From assembly GCA_017893485.1 (NCBI GenBank), contig CM030361.1:305498822-305562821 (forward strand): DNA of 64,000 bases, read 5' to 3'. The stretch is from Hemerocallis citrina. Its lineage: Eukaryota > Streptophyta > Magnoliopsida > Asparagales > Asphodelaceae. This document shows, piece by piece, positions 33,101 through 45,100 of this stretch. The position numbers and the translations under genes were made by a program. Every line of letters begins with the position of its first letter. The first letter of the stretch is position 1. Below the pieces are notes generated by a model. The model made no database searches. It was given only the letters and a program-made list of their open reading frames with translations, and was not told where the DNA came from.

Positions 33101-36100
33101 CCGTCTGTGTTCTGCTGATAAGACTGTCCATAATGCCACCCAATCGGATAGCTAGGACCTTAGTAATGATCTTAGCCGAGCAGTTTATCAGGCTAATTGG
33201 TCTAAAATCCCCAACGCACTTGGAGTCCTCCCGTTTGGGGATCAGCACAACTTCTGAAAAGTTGAACATCCCCAACCTCAGGTTATTGTGGAAAAATTCC
33301 ATCATTACATCCATAAATTCTCCCTTAATTTCTTCCCAGAACACTTGGTAGAACAACATAGGAAAGCCATCTGGCCCAGGCGACTTGTCAGCTCCCATCT
33401 GGTCAATGGCCGTTTTGACCTCTGACTCCGTGAAAGGTTCCTCTAAGGAGGAAACATTTTGACCTGGAGCAATTTGATACTCTTGCCAGAAGTCCTCACC
33501 CATAGGGATCCTAAAGTCATTCTTCTTCCCAAAGAGACCCTTATAGAAAGACTGGAAAGTAGAGGAAATCACCTTATCATCCTGCGATGTTCCTGTATCT
33601 GTCTGAATAGATAGGATAAGATTGGATCTCCTTCTTGCACTTGCAACCCGATGGAAGTAGGCCGTATTCGCGTCTCCCTCTTTGAGCCACGAAATCCTGG
33701 ATCTCTGTTGCCATTTGATCTCTTCTAGTCTATACAGATTGACAATGTTATCACGGAGTTCTAATAGCCTGTTTCGGTCTTCCTGCGAAAGGATTCTAGT
33801 TTCTTCCATCCTCTCAAGTTCATCAATTTCTTCCAGGTAGGACTCTTTATCACGCCAGATGTTCGAGAATCTAGACCGATTCCATCTACAGAGCCTCTTT
33901 CTAAGCCTACGAACCTTCCCACACCATCGAGAAGCCGCGTCCCTGCCGGCCATGGGAAGAGCCCAGTTCTCCAAAACCATATGGTGGAATCCCTGAATTT
34001 CCAGCCAGGCCTTTTCAAATCTGAATTTCCTAGGCTTGCGGGCTGCCCGATTCCCCACATCGAGGAGGATCGGGGTGTGGTCTGAGGTTGGTCTAGGGAT
34101 CGTTCTGGCCGATGCGAGAGGAAATAAAGCTTCCCAATCCATAGACTAGAATTCTGTCCAGCTTGGCCATAACCGGATCCGCTTGCAAATTAGACCAAGT
34201 AAATAGTCTATCATTGATTGGGATATCAATCAGTTCAAGTTCCGTGATAACTCTATTGAATTCCTCTCGGTGCCTGTCACTAGCGCCTCTCCCCTTGTGC
34301 TCAAAAGCAAATCTAGTGATGTTGAAATCCCCACCCACAATTCAAGGCCCCGACCAGCGCTGACGGATGTCGGACAGTTCTTGCCAGAAGGCCTCTCTGT
34401 CTGTGGCCACGTTCGGCCCGTAGACAACAGTCACCGTCTGCATCCAATCATCGGAACGTCGTTTAAGTCGGGCAGTCAAGGAGAACGTACCACAATGCTC
34501 CTCTTCGCAGGAGAGAAGATCCGAGTTAAACCCTATAGCAATCTCCCCTGAGGCACCGACAGAGGGGCGTACCAACCACTCCTTGATCCTGTTACCACCA
34601 ACTCTTTTGAGTTTGTGCCCGTGCTGGAGTTTGGTCTCCTGCAGCCCTACTACTTCCGCCCTGGAATTGCTAATAACATCCCGCACCATACCCCTCTTAC
34701 CCCTATCCCCCAGACCCCTAACATTCCAAAATAGTGTATTCATTGGGGGGAATTGTCATGGGAGATCGTTGTGGAGGGTGTTGGGCCGGCTACATCCTCG
34801 AGAATGGTAGTCGACCCCGTGCCGACTCCAGAAGCGTTATCGTCAGATGACCTAACTCTTTGTGTTTCCCAACCTCGAATTTTATTGAGGAGTAAGGCGA
34901 TACGCTCAGTGTCCCAAACTTCTAACCCACAAGTGATAGCTAGACATAAAACATCAGAATCTGACATGCAATTTAAAATAGATGCTAAATAACTTGTCGT
35001 ACCTCCATTGTCGAGCTTAGCGGCCTTGGCAGCAGCGGCGACCTCAAGATAGTCATCCAAGGACTCCACATGAGCCCTCTTAGGAGCTTGCTGAACTCTG
35101 AATCCAACCGCTCTACGGTGCTGTCCCGAGCTATTTCCCGGAGCTGAGTCTGGAATTGTGGACAGGACAAGCTCTGGCGAGATCTCCCTCTGAGTGTTAG
35201 CAATGAACTCCGTATCCTCTGAATCCTCCTCAGAGAGAGAGAAGTCTACCTCGAGATTAAGCCGTCCTTCTGGATCCTCATCACTGTCTGTAAGTATAGA
35301 TTCATCATTAAGAGTGTGCGCTTTCACCTCGGACCCCTCATTGGGCCCGTCGCATGTAGGAACATTAATAATAGTAGACTCGACTATTGCGGACCCCTCG
35401 TTGGGCCCGCTCCCAGTCTGGTTCTGGTGCAGTGTCGGGATGTTTGTGGGCCCGCAGATTGTCGAATCACTAATAATAATAGAGTTCTCTGCAACGGACC
35501 CCTCATTGGGCCCATTCTCAAAATTACAATTTGTCTGAATGTAAACATGCTCTTTGGACCCCTCAATAGGCCCATGAGTAAGGCTGGCAATTGACCCGAC
35601 CCCGACCCGAGCCCGATTAGGTCCGACCCGATTTTAGTAGAATACGGGTCTAAATTTGTTGAAAATTTTCGGACCCGGGCTCAACAATTGAGCCCGAATT
35701 AATTTTCGGGCCGGGTTCGGGCTTGTATCGGTCCGATCCGAATTCGACCCGGATTTACCGTTAATATATGAGCCAGGTGATATTCAAGCACATAATCCAA
35801 GGAACCTAGGCATCAGAAATGAGTTTTTTATGCAATTCATTGCATGTGGGTGGTCCAAGAGTTGGTGCATTGAATGAGTTTCTAGTGGTACGAGCCATGT
35901 GCATGCTGTTGGTTTCTTAAAATCAATCCCCCCCCCCTCTCTCTCCTTCCTTCTGTCTTTTCCCTTTCCCAAAAAACAAGAAGCAGTGCCCCTCTCTCTT
36001 TCTCTTTCTACATCTATTTTTCTTTCCCAAAACAAAAAAAAATTAAAAGCAAAGAGGAAGCCTTCGATTCCCACAAAAACCCACTGCAAAATCAGGCCGG

Positions 36101-39100
36101 GCTTGGGTTTTTTGGCTTTATTCGGGTCCGGGCTTGGGCCTCATTTTGACAGTCCGATTGAAAATCGGGCCGGATATGGGCCTTAGAAAAAAATTCGGGC
36201 TCGGGCTCGGATTTGTGTAAGTCCGGCCCAAGTCCGGCTCGTTGACAGCCTTACCCATGAGTGTCTAACAGTAACTCCCCACCCAATGCGTTAGAGGAGC
36301 TTGCCACCGGATAAGACTTCGAACCACCGCGAGGCAGCACATCCGAAACCTCGATACCCATGCCAGTCACTGCGCTGTCCAAGGCGGTAAGTTTACCGCC
36401 AAGGACAGCTGGCAACACGTGATTGGTGGGGGTATCAGTGGTTTTCTTGAGCGCTGGGTTCACCGCGCCTGGCGTGAAACACGAGCTGCTACGCTCGCCA
36501 CGTGGCTGCTCCTCATAGGGGGGTGCATCGGTGGTTGTGTCAGACGCCTGGTTCAAAAAAATTTCCACATTAATCGATGCCTCCTTAATCTTCCCTTTAC
36601 CGCAAACAGACGCTTCACCTTCCAAGACTTCGTCTTCCATTTTATCTCCTATACCAAATTCGTCTCTCCTCAAAAGAGTGAGCTTAACCCCTCTCCCTTC
36701 ATCACCGATAGCGTAAGCCCCCGTACGCTTCTCGCTCTGGGTTCTCATACCAACCCTCGTCGTATTCCCCAAGATGGCCTCTGTCTCTTTTCCTATACAA
36801 ACCGCTGTCTTTTGCCCCCCAAGCTCCTCAGAAGCACCCAACGCCTTTTCAGGTGGGAACCAACTTTTGGTTACCCACTCTTTGGTAGACATAGGCCGTT
36901 CGCATGTCTTCTTCCCCAAAAAGGCCACATCTCCCACCAACCCTTCTCTGGAGGCCTGCATGTTGTTACCCAAAGAAGCTTTGCCATTAAGAGAGTGTAC
37001 CTGCCCCGTTCCACCCCTCTGAGCCCCAGTACACCTCGCCTCTGATTCTAGCAGGGCTTGACCCTCTTTTTGTGCTCCTCTTTTGTCGCTACGCTTGCGC
37101 TCGATCTCTGTGCTTTCCAGATCGAGGTGGGTATGAAGGATCACCGTTGGATCTACTGAGTTGAGAGCTCTTTGTAGCTTTTGACCGTTAGATCCATCGG
37201 GACGAGCCTTGCCTCTACCAGCCTTGCTCGGAGAAGCTAGCGCTCCTGCCGCCTGTGCCGCCCTGATGACCTCCCTGTGCGCTCTTTCTATTTCGTGGGC
37301 CCCATCGATAGTGAGCTCCTTGCTCGGCGACACCACCTGACTGTAGGACCTTTCGTCCCTAAGCGCTGAGAGTGTGGTGTTTGTTCTGGTTGGCAGCAGT
37401 ACCTCCGGGTCTACGACATTCTTGTCTAGAACGAACCTGACGAGATAGGATTCGTCGAACGAGTAGATCTTGGCGAATCTTGGCATCAGAGTGATATCAC
37501 TGCATCTGATCAGTAGTCTTGCCGAAACTAACTCTGATCGCCGCACAGTTTTCTCGTCGATCTCCACCACCGAGCCAAAATCAGATACAATTTCTTGTAG
37601 GGCTTCTTTCTTCCAGAAATGTAGAGGAACGTTGTGAATCCGAATCCAAAACTTCTCACCTTGTGGGAGTTCAGCCCCAAACGTCGGAGACCACGCCGTG
37701 AATTCGAGCTCAAAGTGACCAAATTCCACTCTCCCCATTCTGATCACTTCCGCCAGTTTCTCCTGTGATGGAAATGAAATGAGGAATTGCAAGTGACAAA
37801 GCTTTTTGGCGACCCAGTCACCGTGAGCACTCATGGGCCACCTCTCTGTGAGTGCCTGCGTCACATGGTTCTCCGACGGCCTCCCTTTCTTGACTCTAGC
37901 AATGGCACACCATTTTCTCAGCCAACTCTCTTCACGCTTAATGATGTCCAGGCTTGTTGCCAGACGGATCACCGATGGGTTTTCCGGCGACCTCCCTCTA
38001 CTCACTGATCGTTCCTCATCGCTGGTGATCTCTATAACATTGGAGCAAACGTATGATAGGTGGCCCCACTTCATGCACTTGAGGCAACGGACTTCCTTGG
38101 TGCATTCGAACTTGTAATGGCCAAGCTCACCACAGTTGAAGTAAAATAACAATGTTCTGGATGGATACACAGCACATGCTGTAAATTTATTTCAGTGTTG
38201 CTAAATGGTTTTCGCTTATGAAATTTTTTTACGTGTTGCTTGTGTGCAAACATAGAAAAGGAAGTTATAGCTTGTTGCTGTAGTTAACACTCAAGATAAT
38301 CCAATACTATTATAATAGAGCTTAAATAGCTAAAGATCTGTCATCTTCCATTGCTTCATCACTAGTATATACATTACTATAGTTGCTTCTATCAAAGATA
38401 TGCACTTTAATGTTGTGATCAAGAAACAGTACTCCATTTCATACTAATTCTTTTGAATTCTTTTTTCCTATATAAATTGGACCATAGCTACTTCATTCAA
38501 GTGAGAATAATGAAAATGGGATGTAATTCCAGCCCTACCCAGGGTAGGGAGTCTCCATGTATAGTTTTATACTTTTAGAATGGTCATTATATGCATATTA
38601 TTTTGAACTGCAAGCATCAGTGATTTGTTTCTAAATTTTATGGAAGTGGGTACTTAGGGAGCCTCCATGTATAGTTGTATACTTTTGGAATAGTCATTAT
38701 TGGCATATTATATTGAACTGCAAGCATCGGGAATTTGTTTCTAAATTTTTTGAAAGTGAGTGCTTAGTTATCTACTCTGGCAATTTGATATATATAAAAA
38801 TAATGCTGTCAGGTTTGTTTAACGTGAATCATCTATGCCTGTGCATAATTATGCAAGTAATCTTCACTAATGTTATATATATTGTTTGCACTTCCAGTGC
38901 AATGAGAGCCGGACAGATGATGCTTCTTCCGCAGATATGGCAACCTCCAATTCAACATCTCTTGGTCACAAAGGATTCGAAGCAGGTAGAGGATTTCATA
39001 CTCTGCTTCTAGGTGCTGCTGTTTTGATCTTATTTGAATTTATCTCCTTTCTAAGTTGCAAAAGTGTTTGGAATTCCCAGGCCCCACTCATGTTTTGGCT

Positions 39101-42100
39101 GTTCACGGGTTGGATGAAAATGCTGATGAAGAAATGCTTCGGTATGAGTTTGCTAAGCATGCTCCTGTGAAGGTAAGTATATTTTTTTTATACGTGCAAT
39201 ACCAATTTCCAACAATATGTGGAGTTGTTCACCATTGTTTAGATATTTTGAGCATTTTATTTAATTATTGGCATTTAATTATGTCCACTAGTTACTGATC
39301 TTAACTTAAAGATGAATAAAAGACTTGCTTTGCATGTGTCAATTGGTCTCACACAATGAAATGAGACCTGCTTCATGTGAGCCTTCTTGGTTTATAATAT
39401 GAAGATAAGGATTTTTTTCACAGTGCAAAACACCAACTAACTTTGACTTTTAAAACTGTTCTTAACTATCCCGGTTTATACTCCACTGTAGGATTTTCAG
39501 ATCATCCTATTACTCATTTGCGATATTTAAATGGCCCAGTTGTAAATAATATGAAGTATGAGGATATTTAGTACATTCCTTTTTTATCACTTCATTTTTT
39601 ATGTCTCTTGTTTTAAAGATAATTTCACTCACGTTTCACATCATACATTACTGCGAAAATTGCAAAAGAGGATTGCTATGGCATAAGTCGGCGGTCGTCT
39701 GCTGCCGGTGGTGGGTGTGGAGGGTGGAGGGCGGTGGAGGTGGGAGGAGGGGCAGCAAGACTAGGTTGTGCTGACGGAGGGGAGTGCTGATGATTGATGA
39801 GAGGTGGCGGGATTCCTCCGTCATGGAGGCTATGAAGCAAGTATGGGTACAAGTACGGGCACTGGTACGGGGATACAGCAAACATCTAAAAAGTAGGGTA
39901 CGGGGGTACGGTTATATTATTTTAAATATAATTTAAATTATAATTTTATATATTAAAGTCAACATAAAAGAGAACTCATATACTAAAAAAGAAAGTAAGA
40001 AACTCGAAAATGCATCCAACATTAAAATCTTGAACTATTGAGAATAAGTCTTCTAATCGTAACAAAAGTTTTATACTCTTAGGCATGCATATTTTAGTTA
40101 CAAAATACGGCATACTTCATAATCCATATAAAAGTACACTAATACGGTTTTTTTAATAATTGAGTCAGTTCAGACCGTTAGTTTTCAGACCCAATATGGT
40201 TATTTTTCAAAAAAAAAAAACCCAAGACTTGCTTGCCGTACCTAGAAACGGTACCCATGCCGATGGGCATCGGTACAAGTACCCGTGACGTACTCGGTAC
40301 GGGTACGGCTAGTTACATCACACATCAGGTCCATGTTTTCTAGCATGGAGGAAGAAGTTGGAATAAGAAAACCTTGTATATAAGAGATGCATATGATGTC
40401 ATGATTGTGACACATATTTTGGAAAGAGTGGTCTTTTTCCCAACCTAGAATTATCCTATGAAATTATTTGGTTAATTTTCCTAAACAGAATTTAAGTGAA
40501 AGGGGGATGGACTCCTAATTTGCCCCCTTTTTATGTTAAAACTACAAATTTTACCTTCTTTTACAAAAGTTAATGAAACTATTTCCTATTATTAAGGAGT
40601 GGTCTAAATATTGTTAAGGTAGTCACTGCGTTGCACCGTAGATGAACTGTACAGATAAATGTCATCCACTTAACTCCTAATGTGTACTCCATTTAGTTAT
40701 TCTTACAGCTTCATGTTTGCCTGCAGGACATTCGACTTGTCAAGGATAAATTCACACATGTGTCAAGGGGTTTTGCATTTGTGCATTTCCATTCGGTAAT
40801 CAATTCTCAATTTGAAATTAGTGAGTCCCTTTTAATGTTTTTTATTATTTTTAAATACCCTATTTTGGTTATTTAGGTCGAGGATGCTACAAAAGCTTTG
40901 GAAGCAACCAGTGGAACAACTCTTGAGAGAAATGGTCAAATTGTTCGTGTAGCTTATGCAAAAAGTGTTCATGGTCCTGGAGCTGGTGCTCAACAGTCTA
41001 GTAGTCTTGCAGCAGCTGCTATTGAGGCTGGAGCGTATGCCCAACAGGTGTTTCCCATTATCTTTGGTCTTTGTCTTCATTCTATCCTTCTATTGTCTTC
41101 GAGAGTATCCATTTGTACAAAATTCCTGCTATATCCCAAATTAATCATTGGAAAAATGAGTGATTTGGCATTCTACATTGAATCCAGCTCGTCCAGTGGG
41201 ATATTAGACTAGGAAGTTGATTTTCCAGTCAGTATTTCTTTTGATCTCTCTCCTCACCCCTTTTCATTGGAGCCTTGTTTGTCTATAGCTTCTTCCATCA
41301 GTTTTTCTGCACAAAAAGGAAAGACTGTTGGGTTCTTCGTATTCTATGTTATATCGTTTATTACTCAATTTAATATTTCGATTACCCACCATTCCTTTTG
41401 CCGCTGAATTTTCAAATATATGTGTGTGCTTTCTAGTTTGTCTGTTTTTGTGCTGATTTTCACATCGGACATGTGGGGCCAATTTGCGCTTACTGACTTT
41501 ACTGGTTATCTGCCAGCCAGTGCATGCTAAGCAACTCTTATACAACCTGTAATAACTATTTTGGAGGTTTTTTGCGTTGAAGGTTTATATATGGAACGTC
41601 ATGCTTTGTTGATTAATTGTGTTTCAAATTGAACATTCTTTATTCTTCTTTTTCTGTACATCCTGACTTAGGTTATGTGAATAAAAAATTAGACTACAGA
41701 TGGCTGTCATGCCACACTGCTTGTCATCAATCTTTTCTGTGTGCACCTATATTTAGACTCAGGTTTTATTTGGGATATTAACAATATTTCATTTTATGAT
41801 CAGGAGACACGGATATACCTATTCTTGTATCTTTGACAATTTATTTCCTCAACTTATGTAGAAGTTCTATTGTGGCACTCTTTGGATTCACCTCTAAACC
41901 GCACATTTTATCTGAATAATCTCTCAAACAATTCCTGTTTCATGGATGTTTGTTCTCTATAATCCAAATAATAGTTCTAGTTTGTGCTCTACACTGTTTT
42001 CTATTAGCTGGTATGACAAATTAAAAGGTCTCTCTGTACTGTAGATCCCAGCTTGTGCTAAGTGATTATTTCCCCTATAAGTGCCTCTTTCTTGTACCTG

Positions 42101-45100
42101 TCCTCAGCATTTGTGAAGGGCTAAATATAATAAAACCTAACCCAACTATTGTGCATTTAAAAAAAAACCACACTCAACTTTTTTTATAAAAAAAACCTCA
42201 CTCACCCATGCCTGGAAAGGCTAAATATAAAAAAACCCCACCCAACTATTGTGCATTTTAAAAAAACCACACTAAACTTTTTTTTTAATAAAAAAACCTC
42301 ACCCAACTATGTTTTTAACACAAATTTGTTTAAAAAAACCTCACTTACCAATGCCTAGAAAACATAGTTGGGTGAGGTTTTTTTAAATAAAAAAAGTTTG
42401 GTATGGTTTTTTAAAAATGCACAATAGTTGGGTGAGGTTTTTTTTATATTTAGCCGCTTGGAAAACATAGTTGGGTGAGGGTCTTTTTTTAAAAAAAATG
42501 TTTCGTGTGGTTTTTTTAAAATGCACAATAGTTGGGTGAGGTTTTATTATATTTAGCCTATGTAAAATGTGAACCTTGTAAACCATTTCTTTTTGCAAAT
42601 CAATTTGGTAGCAGTCCTTCATGGTTAAATGCTTTACTGATTATCTTATTATTTATCGTATATTCTGTAATCTGTATTATCCTTCGTCTTATGGTTATTC
42701 CTATAATTTTTGTAGACATACTCAAGTTGAGATGTAGTATTTGGATATTTTATCTTGCATCTAGAGGTTTGTAACTGTTCAAGGTTTATATACATATTTG
42801 AATGGACCAATTTATTCATGTTGCAAGGTCAACTAATAAATAGGACAATGCAGTCTGAATTGAGGTCATGTAGGATACACAAATTCACGATGCCCTCATT
42901 TGTTTCAGTATGATGCTGTTGGTTGGGCTCCGAAGGAATACAATCCTGATGCAAAACAGAATGCTGGGGGGAGTGAGCAAAATGGATATGGTGAAGCACA
43001 ACAAGGTGGTTCAGGTTTACAATCTGGATTTGTGTGGGATGAAACGTCTGGCTATTATTATGATGCTGCCTCTGGCTTCTACTATGATGGAAATACAGGT
43101 TAGTGGATTGCTTCTTCGATATCAGGCAATACTTGAATTTGAGGTCAGTGGAAGTATTGTAAGATTTACATTGATCATCTTATATTAACTATGATACGAA
43201 CATTACACCATAAAGAGTTGTGACTGTATATGTAAGAGTTATGGGCACATGCAATGCATATGCCTCATAGGAGGCCATAAGGTAGGAACCTATGAAGCAC
43301 CGATACGGATACGGTGATACGCGTACGGGGACACCGGTACGGGGATACGACAATTTTCAAAAAAGTAGGATACAGGATACGGCTGTGTGTGTATATATAA
43401 TTACACATAACTAAATAATCTTTCTTGTTAATAAGAAAATGGTAAATATCTTTCATTAAACATAAATAAGTTAATCCATAAAGGCTATAATAATTATTCA
43501 TAAGCATAAGCAATAACATAAGTAAACAAAGCAAGTTTATAAGCAATATAACATAAGTAGACAATTCAAATAGTGGGACAAGTTTCAGCCGTATCAAATA
43601 GTTGGATAATAAAAAAATGCAGGATACGGGGATGTACAGGATACGGGGACACGAGTATCGGATACGTACAAGATACAGGGACGGCACCCTCCGTGAAGTA
43701 TCCGTGCTTCAGAGGTAGGAACTAATAGAGGAAATTAAAGTTGGAGTTAAGGTGCACATTAAGCGTCACAGAAAATTGTTTATCATTATTATTGGTTTAT
43801 CATCACTAGATTTAGTTCGTACGAGGCATTATTTGTTAGCAAAGAGGGGGGAAAATGTATATTTGTATGAGCAATTTGGCTTTACACATTCAGAAACCTC
43901 CTTGGGGGTTATAATTGTAAAGGGGTGTTTGAAATTTGATATGTTTTGGCTAATTTTACTCATGGATCAAGTGATCAAATGAAACAATTTCTCGAGAACA
44001 TAATATGATTTTTCATGATGTTTGAGTTACAAGTTTTTATTACACTTGTATTTTCACTTCTAGATGTTTAAAGATATCTAGATCTAAACAGATCGTCTGT
44101 TGGGGTACCTTAGCCCAAACCAAGAACTCAGATGCAATTTCGATTATTTTGTATAAACTTTTTCCAATTTGCAGTAACTTGATGTATGAGTAAATAATCC
44201 TTTTTTTTGTGTGTAGATATCTTCTATGAATATGTCTGGTCTGTCTTTTAAATGGTGTTTTTTTTTTCCGGAAACCTCTTCTGTATCAAATTCATATGCA
44301 TGCCTGTGGCTGATGTTTGCATAGACTAGGGAATTTTGTACATCAACAAGTTTAAGAATATACCATTTCCTGTATTCAACCACGTAAATGAAGTTCTTGT
44401 ACATGCATTTCCCTTCACTGCAGGTCTTTACTATGATGGCAACAGTGGAATATGGTATACCTTTGATAATCAAAATCAGCAATATGTTCCTTGCATAGAT
44501 CAGAACAATAACAAGGCGCCTGGGGAATCAACTACTGAAGCATCAAAATCTGCAGATACCAAAAAGGTTGTGATTTCTGCCCCAGCAATCACAACCAAAC
44601 TAAATGATAAGTCCTCATTACCCGATGCAGTTCAAGCAGCAGCAGCAGCAGCCCTAGCTGCAGAGAAGAAAGAAAAGGAGAAGTTGAAAGAGATTAAACT
44701 CGCATCTAAAAGCAGCCTTTTAGCTAATAAGAAGAAGATGAATAATGTCTTAGCAATGTGGAAGCAAAGAAATCATGAGGATCAGACTGCTCGTGTGGTT
44801 CTTCTTGACGACCACCAGCCTTCTGGTTTGAATGATGAGAAGCAGAGCATTAATTCATTCAATGTTGCTAAAGCCAAGCCAAAGTCTGATACTTTTGCTG
44901 CAAAGGATTCTGCAAAAAGTAATATATCCTCTACTCCCCTCGGTGCTCAAACAGTGACTGCAGATTCTCAAGTCACACATAGGCCCCTAATGGGTGTGAT
45001 TAGGGGTTCGGGGATGGGGGTTATCAAGTCAGATACGGCATTCCCTGGGTCAGCACGTGCAGGCAGTGCCGTTGTCTCAAATACTGTTGCAAGTAGTCCC

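Larger units (their letters stand above)
30811..38139 (-). mobile_element. L1-type LINE, minus strand, 5'-truncated, in SUA intron 8
   Basis: Flanked by a perfect 17-bp target duplication AGTAAAATAACAATGTT (30794-30810 and 38140-38156). The poly(A) tail appears as the T run at 30811-30824. ORF1 (zinc knuckle and RNA-binding-like domain) and ORF2 (endonuclease, reverse transcriptase, zf-RVT-like end) lie in order on the minus strand, with a 260-bp 3' UTR. The 5' boundary cuts ORF1 inside its first zinc knuckle, as expected for incomplete reverse transcription. A hAT MITE (35579-36253) entered later. It is antisense to SUA, so SUA pre-mRNA contains its complement. Confidence 0.95.

Noticed and set aside
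36419..37045. 208-codon plus-strand frame
   Set aside because: Antisense shadow of LINE ORF1, whose domains read clearly on the minus strand.
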